The translations under genes and the position numbers were made by a program. This document shows positions 38,849-47,947 of a DNA stretch of 64,000 bases, piece by piece. Position 1 is the stretch's first letter, and each line of letters opens with the position of its first letter. A model generated the notes under the pieces. The model was not told the DNA's origin and ran no database searches. It saw only the letters and a list, made by a program, of their open reading frames with translations. Source of the stretch: Erythrobacter neustonensis (GTDB lineage Bacteria > Pseudomonadota > Alphaproteobacteria > Sphingomonadales > Sphingomonadaceae); assembly GCF_001663175.1 (NCBI RefSeq), contig NZ_CP016033.1, forward strand, positions 1,922,001 to 1,986,000, in the 5' to 3' direction.

Positions 38849-39414
38849 AACCCGGGCGCGGCGCAGGCAAAGGTGCCATAGGCTTCCTTGTAGGGCTTGC
38901 CCCAGCACCGCTCGAAGGCCTCCAGCACATTGAGATTGGGCGGCCAGATGATGCTAATGGGCTTACCATCGGGGCCAAACATTTCTCCAGCCGGCTTTGG
39001 AATTGTCTTCAGCCCCTCGATCGACTTGTGCAATTTGTCGCGATCACCGGTGAGAAAGGCGATGGAGCCGGAAACATAGTGGTTCCAGCCAAACTCGGCA
39101 TCCTCCTCGGCGGATTTGTAGGTCAACCGGAATAGCGCAATCGCTTCGACGGTCTGCCCGCCGTACGCCCGCATTTGGCCTTCGTGCCAATAGAGGATAT
39201 GCGCGTGATCGCGCTTTTCGTGCCGCCAGGCCCGGATCAGTTCGGCGGCAGCGATTTCGCAGCCGTCCTTGTTCGCCAGCGTCCGCCAGCCGCCGCCCAT
39301 GTCCTGATCGAAGGCATTGCGGTTCAGCGCGAGCATCGCCTCAAGGTCATAGGAGCAATCGGGTGCGGACGCCGGTTCGGCGGGCTGGGTGGCGGCGAGG
39401 AGCAGGGCGAACAT
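38845..39414 (-). CDS. Hypothetical protein with short leader
   Basis: A 189-residue protein. An in-frame TAG nine nucleotides before ATG 39414 excludes a longer form; no clear ribosome binding site is seen. A short hydrophobic leader (MFALLLAATQP) suggests export, possibly with cleavage near residue 17. The mature part (WRTLANKDGCEIAAAELIRAW, FGWNHYVSGSIAFLTGDRDKL) is helical and reminiscent of a TPR-like repeat protein. It has three cysteines. The family is not recognised, and it is convergent with the epimerase. Confidence 0.6.
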   Translation of the reverse strand: MFALLLAATQPAEPASAPDCSYDLEAMLALNRNAFDQDMGGGWRTLANKDGCEIAAAELIRAWRHEKRDHAHILYWHEGQMRAYGGQTVEAIALFRLTYKSAEEDAEFGWNHYVSGSIAFLTGDRDKLHKSIEGLKTIPKPAGEMFGPDGKPISIIWPPNLNVLEAFERCWGKPYKEAYGTFACAAPGF

Positions 39415-39455
39415 GGCGGCAGGCTAACGCATTGCCGTGCCTTGCGAAAGCGCCC

Positions 39456-40232
39456 TTACAAAAACGGTTCCTCGCCTGGCTTGTGGATGCCGCATTCGGT
39501 CTTGTCCCAGCCTTTCCACCGCCCCGAGCGCGGGTCTTCACCCTCGGCCACCTGCGAGGTGCAGGGCGAGCAGCCGATCGACGGATAGCCTTGCGCGATC
39601 AGCGGGTGGCGCGGCAGGTCGTGGGCTTCGAACCATGCGTTGATATCGTCCGCCGACCAGTCGATCAGCGGATTGATCTTGAGCCGTCCCTGCGCGTCCG
39701 AGGTATCGAGTTCGAACCGCGGCAGATTGGCGCGCGTTGCGGCCTGAAACGCCTTGCGGCCGGTGAAGCTCGCATCATACCCCGCCAGCGCCTGTTCGAG
39801 CGGGCGGACCTTGCGGATTTCGCAGCAGCCATCGGGATCGTAGGACCAGCGTAAGCCCGTCTCGTCGCGCTTTGCGAGGTCTTCGGGATCGGGCGTCAGC
39901 ACCACGAGGTTGAGGTCGAGGCGCGCTGCCAGCAGATCGCGGTAGGCGAGCGTTTCGGCAAAATGCTTGCCCGTGTCGAGGAACAGCACCGGCACCGTGG
40001 GATCGACGCTGGCGACCAGATGCAGCAGCACCGCGCTTTCCGCCCCGAAGCTCGACACCACGGCCAGATCGCCGGCCAAGCGGTCACGGATCACGCTTTC
40101 GAGCATTTCCTGCGTCGAACTGCCACGGAACATCCGGTTCAGGCGCAAGGCATCATGCTCGGTAAAGCGCGGCGACAGATCGAGCCTGTCGCGCGTGCGC
40201 GCCGCGCCCGACAGGCCCAGCTCAGGCTTCAT
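39456..40232 (-). CDS. cysH: Assimilatory adenylyl-/phosphoadenylyl-sulfate reductase, [4Fe-4S] type
   Basis: A 258-residue enzyme reducing activated sulfate to sulfite with thioredoxin. ATG 40232 overlaps the previous gene by 11 nt; the frame continues upstream but as a shadow. PP-loop VVSSFGAESAVLLHL is present. The cysteine pairs CCEIRKV and GCSPC mark the [4Fe-4S] cluster typical of APS reductases (and of related PAPS reductases); ECGIH near the C-terminus carries the catalytic cysteine. It is last in the cobA-cysI-cysH operon. Whether the substrate is APS or PAPS is not certain, but the cluster favours APS. Confidence 0.9.
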   Translation of the reverse strand: MKPELGLSGAARTRDRLDLSPRFTEHDALRLNRMFRGSSTQEMLESVIRDRLAGDLAVVSSFGAESAVLLHLVASVDPTVPVLFLDTGKHFAETLAYRDLLAARLDLNLVVLTPDPEDLAKRDETGLRWSYDPDGCCEIRKVRPLEQALAGYDASFTGRKAFQAATRANLPRFELDTSDAQGRLKINPLIDWSADDINAWFEAHDLPRHPLIAQGYPSIGCSPCTSQVAEGEDPRSGRWKGWDKTECGIHKPGEEPFL

Positions 40233-40683
40233 GGCGCTTGTCCGCAATGGTGCGGCGCCCATCGACGGCGCGCTGATACACGTTCTCCCACGTCGCAAAG
40301 GCGCGCGCGGCGTCCTCTTCGTTGAGGCGCTTGTCCGGGGCAAAGCTGTCAAAGCCGCAGCGGCGCATGTGCGAAAGCTGGTCGATCAGCACCTGGCCCA
40401 CGGCGCGCAGTTCGCCCGTATAGCCCGCTTCGCGCAGGATGCGGGCCGAGGAGTAGCCGCGCCCGTCGCCGAAGCTGGGGAAGTTGACCTCGATCAGCGC
40501 AAGGCGATCGAGAAACGGCAGCAGCAGGCGTGCATCGTCGCCCGGCTCGATCCTGACCGCATTGGCGTTGGTCTGTTCAAGCGCGGCATCGACCGTCACC
40601 GTGCCGTGATCGACCGGCTCGTCGTCGCGGAAGCGGAACTGCACCTCGTCGGGCGAGGTGCCAAGATCGCGGGCGTCAGGCAT
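40222..40683 (-). CDS. DUF934 protein associated with sulfite reduction
   Basis: A 153-residue protein. ATG 40683 lies inside the end of cysI (8-nt overlap), and its own 3' end overlaps cysH. DUF934 proteins are found almost only next to cysI/cysH in proteobacteria, and the conserved core here is FPSFGDGRGYSSARILREAGY followed by LRAVGQVLIDQL. The biochemical role is not established; context indicates a role in assimilatory sulfate or sulfite reduction. Confidence 0.82.
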   Translation of the reverse strand: MPDARDLGTSPDEVQFRFRDDEPVDHGTVTVDAALEQTNANAVRIEPGDDARLLLPFLDRLALIEVNFPSFGDGRGYSSARILREAGYTGELRAVGQVLIDQLSHMRRCGFDSFAPDKRLNEEDAARAFATWENVYQRAVDGRRTIADKRHEA

Positions 40684-42304
40684 ACAGGGCCTCCTTGAAC
40701 GGCTCCATGCCGATGCGGCGGTAGGTATCGAGGAACCGCTCGCCCTGCTCGCGCTTGGCGAGATAGACATCGGTCACCTTCTCGACCGCGGCGATCACGC
40801 CATCCTCATCGAAACCGGGGCCGGTGATCTTGGCGAGGCTGACGTCCTCGGCCTCCGACCCGCCGAGCGAGAGCTGGTAATTTTCCACTCCCTTCTTGTC
40901 GACGCCGAGGATGCCGATGTGGCCCGCGTGGTGGTGCCCGCAGGCGTTGATGCAGCCCGAGATCTTCAGCTTCAACTCGCCGACCTGTTCGGTGCGGCCC
41001 GTCTGTGCGAAGCGCTCCGAGATGCGCTGGGCAAGCGGGATCGAGCGCGCATTGGCGAGGCTGCAATAATCGAGGCCGGGGCAGGCAATGATGTCCTCGA
41101 TCGTGTCCATGTTGGGCGCGGCAAGCCCTGCGGCCTCCAGCGCGGCATAGACTGCGGCAAGATCGGCAATCCGCACATGGGGCAGCAACAGGTTCTGCGT
41201 GTGCATCACGCGCAGCTCGTCGAACGAGTATTCGCGTGCGAGCCGGGCGACGACGCGCATCTGCTCCGAGGTGGCATCGCCGGGGATGCCGCCGGCGGGC
41301 TTCAGGCTGATCACCGCCGAGACATAGGCATCGTGCTTGTGCCGATGCGTGTTGCGATCGACCCAGAGCGCGAAATCGGGGTTCGAGCGGTCGATCGTCT
41401 TGGGTCCGTCGACGAAGGCCGGCGGGGCGAAATATTCGGCAATCCGCGCCAGTTCCTCAGCCGGAGGTTCGACGCCCACGCTGAGCATGTGCGCGAATTC
41501 TTCTTCGACTTGGGCGATATATTCCGCCGCGCCAAGCTCGTGGACGAGGATCTTGATCCGCGCCTTGTACTTGTTGTCGCGCCGCCCGTAGCGGTTGTAG
41601 ACGCGCAGGCACGCCTCGGCATAGGTGATGAACTGGTCGATCGGCACGAAGTCGCGGATCAGCGGCGCGATCATCGGGGTGCGACCCATGCCGCCGCCGG
41701 CATAGAACTGCGCACCGATCTCGCCGTCACGGCTGATGATCCGCACGCCGATATCGTGCAGCCGCATCGCCGCGCGGTCCTTCTCGGATGCGATCACCGC
41801 AATCTTGAACTTGCGCGGCAGATAGGTGAACTCGGGGTGGAAGCTCGACCACTGGCGCATCAGCTCGGCATAGGGGCGGGGGTCGATCACCTCGTCCGCC
41901 GCAGCGCCCGCGAAGTGATCGGAGCTGATGTTGCGGATGCAATTGCCGCTGGTCTGGATCGCGTGCATTTCGACCGTCGCCAGATCGGCGAGCGCGTCGG
42001 CGGTGTCTTCGAGCTTGATCCAGTTGTACTGAATGTTCTGCCGCGTGGTGAAGTGCCCGTAGCCGCGGTCATACTTGTCCGCGATGTCGGCCAGCATCTC
42101 CATCTGGCGCGCATCGAGCGTGCCATAGGGGATCGCGACGCGCAGCATGTAGGCGTGGAGTTGCAGATAGAGCCCGTTCATCAGCCGCAGCGGCTTGAAC
42201 TGGTCCTCGGTCAGCTTGCCTTCCAAGCGGCGGCGGGCCTGATCGCGGAATTCGGCGACGCGGGCATCGACCATGGCCTGGTCGTATTGGTCATATCTAT
42301 ACAT
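40676..42304 (-). CDS. cysI: Siroheme-dependent sulfite (nitrite/sulfite) reductase
   Basis: A 542-residue protein with two nitrite/sulfite reductase half domains. Substrate/siroheme motifs HFTTRQNIQYNWI (about 75-87) and TSGNCIRNISSD are present. The siroheme-linked [4Fe-4S] cysteines are in CPGLDYC (C-x5-C) and GCINAC (C-x3-C), about 40 residues apart. It reduces sulfite to sulfide by six electrons. No cysJ flavoprotein is adjacent, and the TTRQNIQ motif fits a ferredoxin-dependent type. Start ATG 42304 overlaps the DUF2849 stop by one base. It is in an operon with cobA, which supplies siroheme precursor. Confidence 0.9.
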   Translation of the reverse strand: MYRYDQYDQAMVDARVAEFRDQARRRLEGKLTEDQFKPLRLMNGLYLQLHAYMLRVAIPYGTLDARQMEMLADIADKYDRGYGHFTTRQNIQYNWIKLEDTADALADLATVEMHAIQTSGNCIRNISSDHFAGAAADEVIDPRPYAELMRQWSSFHPEFTYLPRKFKIAVIASEKDRAAMRLHDIGVRIISRDGEIGAQFYAGGGMGRTPMIAPLIRDFVPIDQFITYAEACLRVYNRYGRRDNKYKARIKILVHELGAAEYIAQVEEEFAHMLSVGVEPPAEELARIAEYFAPPAFVDGPKTIDRSNPDFALWVDRNTHRHKHDAYVSAVISLKPAGGIPGDATSEQMRVVARLAREYSFDELRVMHTQNLLLPHVRIADLAAVYAALEAAGLAAPNMDTIEDIIACPGLDYCSLANARSIPLAQRISERFAQTGRTEQVGELKLKISGCINACGHHHAGHIGILGVDKKGVENYQLSLGGSEAEDVSLAKITGPGFDEDGVIAAVEKVTDVYLAKREQGERFLDTYRRIGMEPFKEALYA

Positions 42305-42603
42305 CAGATCACCCAGTCCCAGCCGGTCTTGGCGGCAGTCGGCACGGCCAGATCGCGCCGCACGGTGGGGCCGAGTGCGCGCACCCGGTCCTTGATATGC
42401 GCCGGGCGGACATGCCCAGCAGCGTCGATGGTCGCCTCGATGGCGTAAGGCACGTTGACGCGGCGCGCGGCTTCCTCGCGCGCGAGGATCTCGGTGGCCG
42501 CGTCGCCCACGTCCACGGCATCGTCGACGGATAGCGACCAGCCGGTGCCGGTCCACCAGGTGACAGCGCCGCTGCGCAAGTCGTTGCCGGTGAGGATCTT
42601 CAT
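42304..42603 (-). CDS. DUF2849 protein
   Basis: A 99-residue protein between cobA and cysI, overlapping both (4 bp and 1 bp). The pattern LTGNDLRSGAVTWWTGTGWS followed by HVRPAHIKDRVRALGPTVR is the DUF2849 core, found in the same place in many alphaproteobacteria. The function is unknown; coupling to cysI suggests sulfite reductase assembly or activity. Confidence 0.8.
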   Translation of the reverse strand: MKILTGNDLRSGAVTWWTGTGWSLSVDDAVDVGDAATEILAREEAARRVNVPYAIEATIDAAGHVRPAHIKDRVRALGPTVRRDLAVPTAAKTGWDWVI

Positions 42604-43370
42604 TGTGCAGCCTGTTCCTTGGCACTTTGGGCGATGGCGGCGAGCGCAATATCCGCGCGGGCGGTCACCTCGCCGATGACGATGAGGGCGGGGCTTTTCA
42701 CAGCCTCGCGTTCGACCAGATCGGGCAGGGCTGCGAGCAGCCCGCGCAGCACCCGCATTTCGGGGCGCGCGGCGTTCTCGATCACCGCGACCGGCATATC
42801 GGGGGCAAGGCCATCGGCCATCAGCTTGTCGGCGATCGCTGCGGCGGTCGAAACGCCCATGTAGATCACCAGCGTGCGGCCCTTGCCCGCAAGACCCGAC
42901 CAGTCCTGTTCGCTGAGGCCCTTGCACTGGCCCGCAACGAAGCTGACGATGCTCGACGCATCGCGGTGGGTGAGCGCGATTCCGCTCGCCGCCGCAGCGC
43001 CGTTGGCCGCGGAAATGCCGGGGATGATTTCGACCGGCACGCCCGCAGCGCGCGCATCCTCGGCTTCCTCGCCGCCGCGCCCGAAGATGAAGGGATCGCC
43101 GCCCTTCAGCCGCACGACATCGTGCCCGGCGCGCGCTTCGCGGATCAGCAGCGCGTTGATCTCTTCCTGCGGCATGGTGTGGCGCGCGCGCTGCTTGGCG
43201 ACGCTGACGAGCCGCGCATCGGGCCGCGCGAGGCCGAGAATGTCGGGGCCGATCAATCCGTCATGGACGATCAGCCGCGCATTTTCGATCAGGCGCGCCG
43301 CGCGCAGGGTGAGAAGGTCCACCGGACCCGGCCCCGCGCCGACGAGATAGATGGTGCCGCTTTTCTGCAT
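42600..43370 (-). CDS. cobA: Uroporphyrinogen-III C-methyltransferase
   Basis: A 256-residue SUMT enzyme that doubly methylates uroporphyrinogen III to precorrin-2, the precursor of siroheme (and of B12 where that path exists). Start ATG 43370. Motifs are VGAGPGPVDLLTLRA, VRLKGGDPFIFGRGGEEAE, and EIIPGISAANGAAA. It has only the methyltransferase domain, so oxidation and iron insertion (CysG-A part) must be encoded elsewhere. First gene of the tightly overlapping cobA-DUF2849-cysI-DUF934-cysH set; its role here is most simply siroheme for CysI. Confidence 0.92.
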   Translation of the reverse strand: MQKSGTIYLVGAGPGPVDLLTLRAARLIENARLIVHDGLIGPDILGLARPDARLVSVAKQRARHTMPQEEINALLIREARAGHDVVRLKGGDPFIFGRGGEEAEDARAAGVPVEIIPGISAANGAAAASGIALTHRDASSIVSFVAGQCKGLSEQDWSGLAGKGRTLVIYMGVSTAAAIADKLMADGLAPDMPVAVIENAARPEMRVLRGLLAALPDLVEREAVKSPALIVIGEVTARADIALAAIAQSAKEQAAQ

Positions 43371-43438
43371 ACCCGTAGCAAATGGGCGAGCGCTGCAATC
43401 CGTTCCAGCGAGAATGGGTTGGCAGGCGTGAAGCGAAA

Positions 43439-44482
43439 CTATTGCGGGGGTGCGGGCGCGGGCGGCGGCTGGCGCGCTTCGAGCGCGGCGATCAGCTGGC
43501 TGAGCGCGTCGCTCTCCTTCAGATTGATGTCGCGCTGGGGGTAGGGCAGGGCGATATCGTGTTCCTTGAACGCCGCCCACAATCGGCGCAGCACGTCGCT
43601 CTTGACGTTGCCCGTGCCTTCCTCGGGGTCGTTGATCCAGCAGTGGATCGTGAAATTGACCGCGTTCTCGCCAAACCCGCTCCACCACACCGAAGGCGGC
43701 GGATCAGTGAGCACCCGGCGCGCCGCCCCAGCCGCTTCGAGCATCAGCTTTTCGGCCAGCGCCATATCTGCGCCGTAGCTGACGCCGACGGGCACCTGCA
43801 CGCGGACATTGCGCGAGGAATAGGACCAGTTTTCGACCTGATTGATCATCAGGTTTTCGTTGGGGATCAGGTATTCGCGCTCGTCCCGCGTGGTGACCGA
43901 GACCGCGCGGATGCCGATGCGGCGGATCTGGCCGAAGGTCTGCGCGCCGGTCTGGTCGGCCACCGCGATCACGTCGCCCGGCTTGATCGACTTGTCGAGC
44001 AAGAGGATGATCCCGGCGATGAGATTGCCGAAGGTCTTTTGGAGGCCGAACCCGATCGCAAGGCCGAAGGCGCCCGAAAACACCGTCAGCGCGGTAAGAT
44101 CGATGCCCAGCAGGTCGATCCCGATCAGGAAGGTCGCGGTCCAGATCACGATCGTCGCGATCTTTTCGGCAAGCACGGTCTGCGTGCCGTCGAGCCCCTT
44201 GATCCGCCGCAAGGCGCTGCGAACAAGCCGGGTCGCGATCATCGCCGCAGCCAGCACCAAGAGCACTGCGGCGACCGCAAAGATCACATCGAACAGCGAC
44301 ACGCGCCAGGTGCCCAGTTCGACCGCGAAACTGTCGAGCCGGTCGGCGATCCCGCCGATGGTCTGCGAGCGTTCGGCCAGATCCTCGCGCACGATATCGG
44401 CGCCCGCAACCCCGCCGGGCGCGGCGGGTTCAGGCGCAGGCGTAGCGGAGGCGGCGGGCGCGGGTCTGAGCAAGGCGGCCAT
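43439..44482 (-). CDS. MscS-family mechanosensitive channel
   Basis: A 347-residue protein with a Pro/Ala-rich N-terminus, three membrane helices (about 62-165) and a C-terminal cytoplasmic domain. The pore-lining helix with small residues (FSGAFGLAIGFGLQKTFGNLIAGI) and the beta-domain TRDEREYLIPNENLMINQVENWS are MscS hallmarks. It releases solutes on hypo-osmotic shock. Its ATG overlaps the metC stop by one base (TGATG). A proline-rich tail (PPPAPAPPQ) ends the protein. Confidence 0.88.
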   Translation of the reverse strand: MAALLRPAPAASATPAPEPAAPGGVAGADIVREDLAERSQTIGGIADRLDSFAVELGTWRVSLFDVIFAVAAVLLVLAAAMIATRLVRSALRRIKGLDGTQTVLAEKIATIVIWTATFLIGIDLLGIDLTALTVFSGAFGLAIGFGLQKTFGNLIAGIILLLDKSIKPGDVIAVADQTGAQTFGQIRRIGIRAVSVTTRDEREYLIPNENLMINQVENWSYSSRNVRVQVPVGVSYGADMALAEKLMLEAAGAARRVLTDPPPSVWWSGFGENAVNFTIHCWINDPEEGTGNVKSDVLRRLWAAFKEHDIALPYPQRDINLKESDALSQLIAALEARQPPPAPAPPQ

Positions 44483-45666
44483 CAGACCTGCGCCAGCGCC
44501 TGGGCGAGATCGGCGATCAGATCGCCTTCATCCTCCAGCCCGATCGACAGGCGCAGTGCCGGCGCGCCGTCGGTGGCGGGCATCACGCTGCGGTAATCGG
44601 CCGGGCGGATCGGCAGCGCGAGGCTTTCGAACCCGCCCCAGCTGTAACCGATCCCGAACATCTGCAAGGCATCGGCAACCCGCGCCGAGGCGGCGGGATC
44701 GTCGCTCGCCAGCACGCAGGCGAACAATCCGCAGCCCCCGGTGAAATCGCGCCGCCACAATTCATGGCCGGGGTCGGACGGCAGCATCGGGCACAGCACG
44801 CGCGCAATTTGCGGCTGGGCTTCGAGCCACTGCGCGATCCGCAGGGCCGAGCGCGTCTGCGCCTCCAGCCGCACGCCCATGGTGCGCAAGCCCCGCGCGG
44901 CGAGGGCCGCATCGTCGGGCGAGACGACCTGCCCCAATTCATGGCTGACCCGGCGCAGCGCGGCATACCAGCGCTTGCCCGCGCTCGCGCTGCCCATCAT
45001 CAGGTCGGAATGCCCGCCGACATGTTTCGACAGGCTCATCATCACGATGTCGCAGCCGCGGTCGAGCGCGGCAAAGCCCAGCGGGCTGGCCCAGGTGTTG
45101 TCGATCATCGTCACCGCGCCCGCATCGCGGGCCAGCGCCGCAATCGCGGGCACATCGCACATCTCGAAGGTAAGGCTGCCCGGCGCTTCGAGCCACACAC
45201 CGCGCGCACCGGCGACCAGCGCGGCAAAGCCATCGAGGTCGCGCGGATCGAAGAAGGTCGTCTCCACCCCCAACCGCGCGAGCAATCCGGTCGCCATGCT
45301 GCGCGTGGGGTCATAGGCATTGTCCGCCATCAGGAGCCGGTCGCCCGGTTTGAGCACCGCGAGCATCACGCCGGCAACCGCGGCCACACCGCTGGGATAA
45401 AGCACGGTGCCGTGCGCTTGCGGCTCCAATCCGGTCAGCGCATCGGCCAGCGCCCACTGCGTCGGTGCCCCGCGCCGTCCATAGAAGAACTGCCCGTCGG
45501 CATTGTTGCCGCCCGCCGCCTGCCGTTCCGCATCCGAGGCATAAAGATGCGTCGAGGCGCGCCACACGGGCGGGTTCACCACCGGCCCGGTCCATTCGGC
45601 ACGCCGCCCGCCGCGCACGAGGCGGCTGGCGGGTTTCAGATGGCGATCGTCCCCCGCGCCGCTCAC
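44482..45666 (-). CDS. metC: Cystathionine beta-lyase (trans-sulfuration PLP enzyme)
   Basis: A 394-residue Cys/Met-metabolism PLP enzyme. GTG 45666 overlaps the sulfurtransferase stop (GTGA) and starts SGAGDDRHLKPASRLV, the usual N-terminus. The conserved Tyr region FFYGRRGAPTQWALADAL, DNTWASPLGF and the PLP lysine in SLSKHVGGHSD are intact. It cleaves cystathionine to homocysteine, pyruvate and ammonia. The alphaproteobacterial MetC subgroup reads GRRGTPT-like here. It sits between two genes with overlaps on both sides. Confidence 0.87.
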   Translation of the reverse strand: MSGAGDDRHLKPASRLVRGGRRAEWTGPVVNPPVWRASTHLYASDAERQAAGGNNADGQFFYGRRGAPTQWALADALTGLEPQAHGTVLYPSGVAAVAGVMLAVLKPGDRLLMADNAYDPTRSMATGLLARLGVETTFFDPRDLDGFAALVAGARGVWLEAPGSLTFEMCDVPAIAALARDAGAVTMIDNTWASPLGFAALDRGCDIVMMSLSKHVGGHSDLMMGSASAGKRWYAALRRVSHELGQVVSPDDAALAARGLRTMGVRLEAQTRSALRIAQWLEAQPQIARVLCPMLPSDPGHELWRRDFTGGCGLFACVLASDDPAASARVADALQMFGIGYSWGGFESLALPIRPADYRSVMPATDGAPALRLSIGLEDEGDLIADLAQALAQV

Positions 45667-46535
45667 GCTTCGGCGGCTCCGCCCTCGGGCCCCTGCGCCT
45701 TGGGCGTATCGGGGTCCGCGCCCCATTCGCTCCAGCTGCCATCGTAAAGCGCGTAATCGTGAACGCCGGCAAGGTGCAGCGCGAACAACAGCACGCTGCC
45801 CGTCACCCCGCTGCCGCAGCTCGCCACGATCGGGCGATCGAGATCGATCCCGGCGTCGGCAAAGGCGCTGCGGATTTCGGTCGGCGATTTGTAGGTGCCG
45901 TCATCATTGAGCACGGCAGTGAAGGGCAGGTTGAGCGCGCCGGGAATGCGCCCCATCGGCAGGCCATGCACCGGATCGATCCCGGTGCCGTAAACGCGGT
46001 CGGCGGTGCGCGCGTCGACCACCTGTTCGCGGCCCGTGCCAAGGTTTTCGCGCATGTCGGCCTTGCTGCGCACGGCGGCAAGCGGGCGCAGGGCAGCGGG
46101 GGTGGCCGGATCGCCGTGACCTTCACCCGTTTCGAGGCTGCGGCCCTCGGCGCGCCACTTGGCAAGGCCGCCATCGAGTATCGCGACATTCTCCCACCCC
46201 GCCGCAGTCAGCACGAACCACGCGCGCGCCGCGCTGCGCAGCGCGCTGTCATCATACAGCACGATTGCATCGCTCGGCCCGACGCCCAGCAGCGCGAGCC
46301 GCGCGGCGAGCTGATCGGGGGTCGGCGCGGCATAGGGGACGGGCGAGCTGCCATCGAACAGGCTGGCCAGCCCCAGGAACCGCGCGCCGGGAATGTGGCC
46401 CGCGGCAAATTCGCGTTGTCCATCGCGCCCGGCGGCAGGCAGGTGGTGCGATGCGTCGAGCAGCGCCATACCGGGGGCCGAAACATGATCGGCAAGCCAT
46501 TGGGTCGAAACGAGCGAGGCGGGAAGCTGGGTCAT
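45663..46535 (-). CDS. sseA: 3-mercaptopyruvate sulfurtransferase (two-rhodanese-domain protein)
   Basis: A 290-residue protein of two rhodanese domains. The active-site loop in the C-terminal domain is CGSGVTGS, the mercaptopyruvate form (CG[ST]GVT), unlike the CRKGVT of thiosulfate sulfurtransferase. Domain 1 (HLPAAGRDGQREFAAGHIPGA) lacks a catalytic cysteine, as usual. It moves sulfur from 3-mercaptopyruvate to thiols or cyanide. It overlaps metC by 4 bp. Confidence 0.88.
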   Translation of the reverse strand: MTQLPASLVSTQWLADHVSAPGMALLDASHHLPAAGRDGQREFAAGHIPGARFLGLASLFDGSSPVPYAAPTPDQLAARLALLGVGPSDAIVLYDDSALRSAARAWFVLTAAGWENVAILDGGLAKWRAEGRSLETGEGHGDPATPAALRPLAAVRSKADMRENLGTGREQVVDARTADRVYGTGIDPVHGLPMGRIPGALNLPFTAVLNDDGTYKSPTEIRSAFADAGIDLDRPIVASCGSGVTGSVLLFALHLAGVHDYALYDGSWSEWGADPDTPKAQGPEGGAAEA

Positions 46536-46604
46536 CCCCGCATTCTAGCGTGCGCGGGGCGATGCTGCAAAGCCTGCGCAAAGGCCGCCCGTATCTCTAA
46601 GGTA

Positions 46605-47753
46605 TCAGGCGGCCTGTTCGGCCGGCGGCACCGCGACGGCTTGCGCGATCAGCCCGGCAATCCCGCCCGGCGGCACGTCGAGCGCGATCGGATGCACCCG
46701 TCCGCTGTTGCTGCGCGTGCCGATGACGAAACTGCGCAATTGCGCAGGCAGGCCGTCGCCTTCGAGCGTGACATGCGCGAGCGGGATGAACAGCGGGGTC
46801 TGGCCCTGCCGCAAGGGGGTGATCGCCGACAGCGGCAGTTGCACCGTGCCGGTGACGGTGCGCGCCTGATGCGGGCCGATCCGCCCGGCATCGGCCAACG
46901 CCTGCGCCGCGCCCGCCGAAGGCCCCGCGCCGCCGCTCGTGCGCGCGCAGACCAGTTGCACCGCAATCCGCGCATCATTCACCGCGCGGTCCGAACGGTT
47001 GGCGATGACCAAGCGGTATTCCACCGTGAACATCATCAGGCTGCGCGTCGCCGAAGCGATTTCGAGCGTGAGGTCGAGCCGCGGCGGCGCTGCGGCGGCG
47101 GGCGTTTCGGCGCGCAGGCCTGCCAGCGGCGGCGCGATCCGCATTGCCGCAGGCCGAGACCGGCGGCGCCACAGGAGCGCTGCACCCAGCAGTGTCAGCA
47201 GGCCAAGCCCGCCCGCAAGATAGGGCCACCAATCGCCGAATGCGCTTTGCCCGACCGGGTCGGTCGCGGGCGCGGGCGCGGCGATGTCGGGCGCGTTTCC
47301 GGGAAGCGTCGATGGCGCGGGAGGAAGCGTCTGGGCCGCGGTGCCGCTATCTTCGGGCGCGATGATCCCATCCGGTGCGGGCGCGGGGGAGGGCGCGGGA
47401 GCGGCGCCGGTCTGCGGGGCCGGAACCCCGCCAGCGCCCGGCGCGGTGCGCGCGGGTGCGGTGGCCGTGGGCACCGGACGCGGCGCGCTGGTGGGCGCGC
47501 TTGTCGGAAGCGGGGTGGGGAGGGGAATCGGTGTCGGTGTCGGGGTCGCGGTGGGCGTTGCGGTTGGCGCAGCCCGCGGCGGAATCGCCACGCCCGCGCG
47601 CTCGTCCGCAGGGCCGGCGGGGGCGGGCGTCGGGGTCGGGCTGGCGGGCGGCAGGCTGAAGGTCTGCGCAGCGAGCGGCAGCGGGGCAAAGGCCAGCAGC
47701 GCGGCGGGCGCGGCGGCCGCAAGAAAAGTGACGCGGGCAGGCAGGCGGATCAT
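46605..47753 (-). CDS. Hypothetical membrane-anchored Pro/Thr-rich protein
   Basis: A 382-residue protein starting at ATG 47753, where a signal peptide follows (RVTFLAAAAPAALLAFAPLPLAAQ, cut near 27). Residues about 35-160 are Pro/Thr/Ala-rich low complexity, followed by a single helix at about 178-197 with a basic stop-transfer (LLWRRRSR), then a C-terminal domain of about 185 residues with immunoglobulin-like beta pattern (LEIASATRSLMMFTVEYRLVIANRSDRAV). It may be a surface-exposed envelope protein. The family is not recognised. 69 nt separate it from the sulfurtransferase. Confidence 0.6.
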   Translation of the reverse strand: MIRLPARVTFLAAAAPAALLAFAPLPLAAQTFSLPPASPTPTPAPAGPADERAGVAIPPRAAPTATPTATPTPTPIPLPTPLPTSAPTSAPRPVPTATAPARTAPGAGGVPAPQTGAAPAPSPAPAPDGIIAPEDSGTAAQTLPPAPSTLPGNAPDIAAPAPATDPVGQSAFGDWWPYLAGGLGLLTLLGAALLWRRRSRPAAMRIAPPLAGLRAETPAAAAPPRLDLTLEIASATRSLMMFTVEYRLVIANRSDRAVNDARIAVQLVCARTSGGAGPSAGAAQALADAGRIGPHQARTVTGTVQLPLSAITPLRQGQTPLFIPLAHVTLEGDGLPAQLRSFVIGTRSNSGRVHPIALDVPPGGIAGLIAQAVAVPPAEQAA

Positions 47754-47947
47754 GGCGCGGGCAGGGGCTCGGTGCAGTAAGGTAAGAAGCGGGGCGAAAT
47801 CAAAGGGAGCAGAGCAATCGTGCGGCACGGGGCATCGCCTCTGTGCAGTCGCATCGCTGAACCCTGCCTGTCCCCCATAGAGAAAGGTTGCGCCCTTCGT
47901 CCAGTTCGCGGCTTGCGAAGCGCGGCGGATCGGGGCAACAGCGCGGC

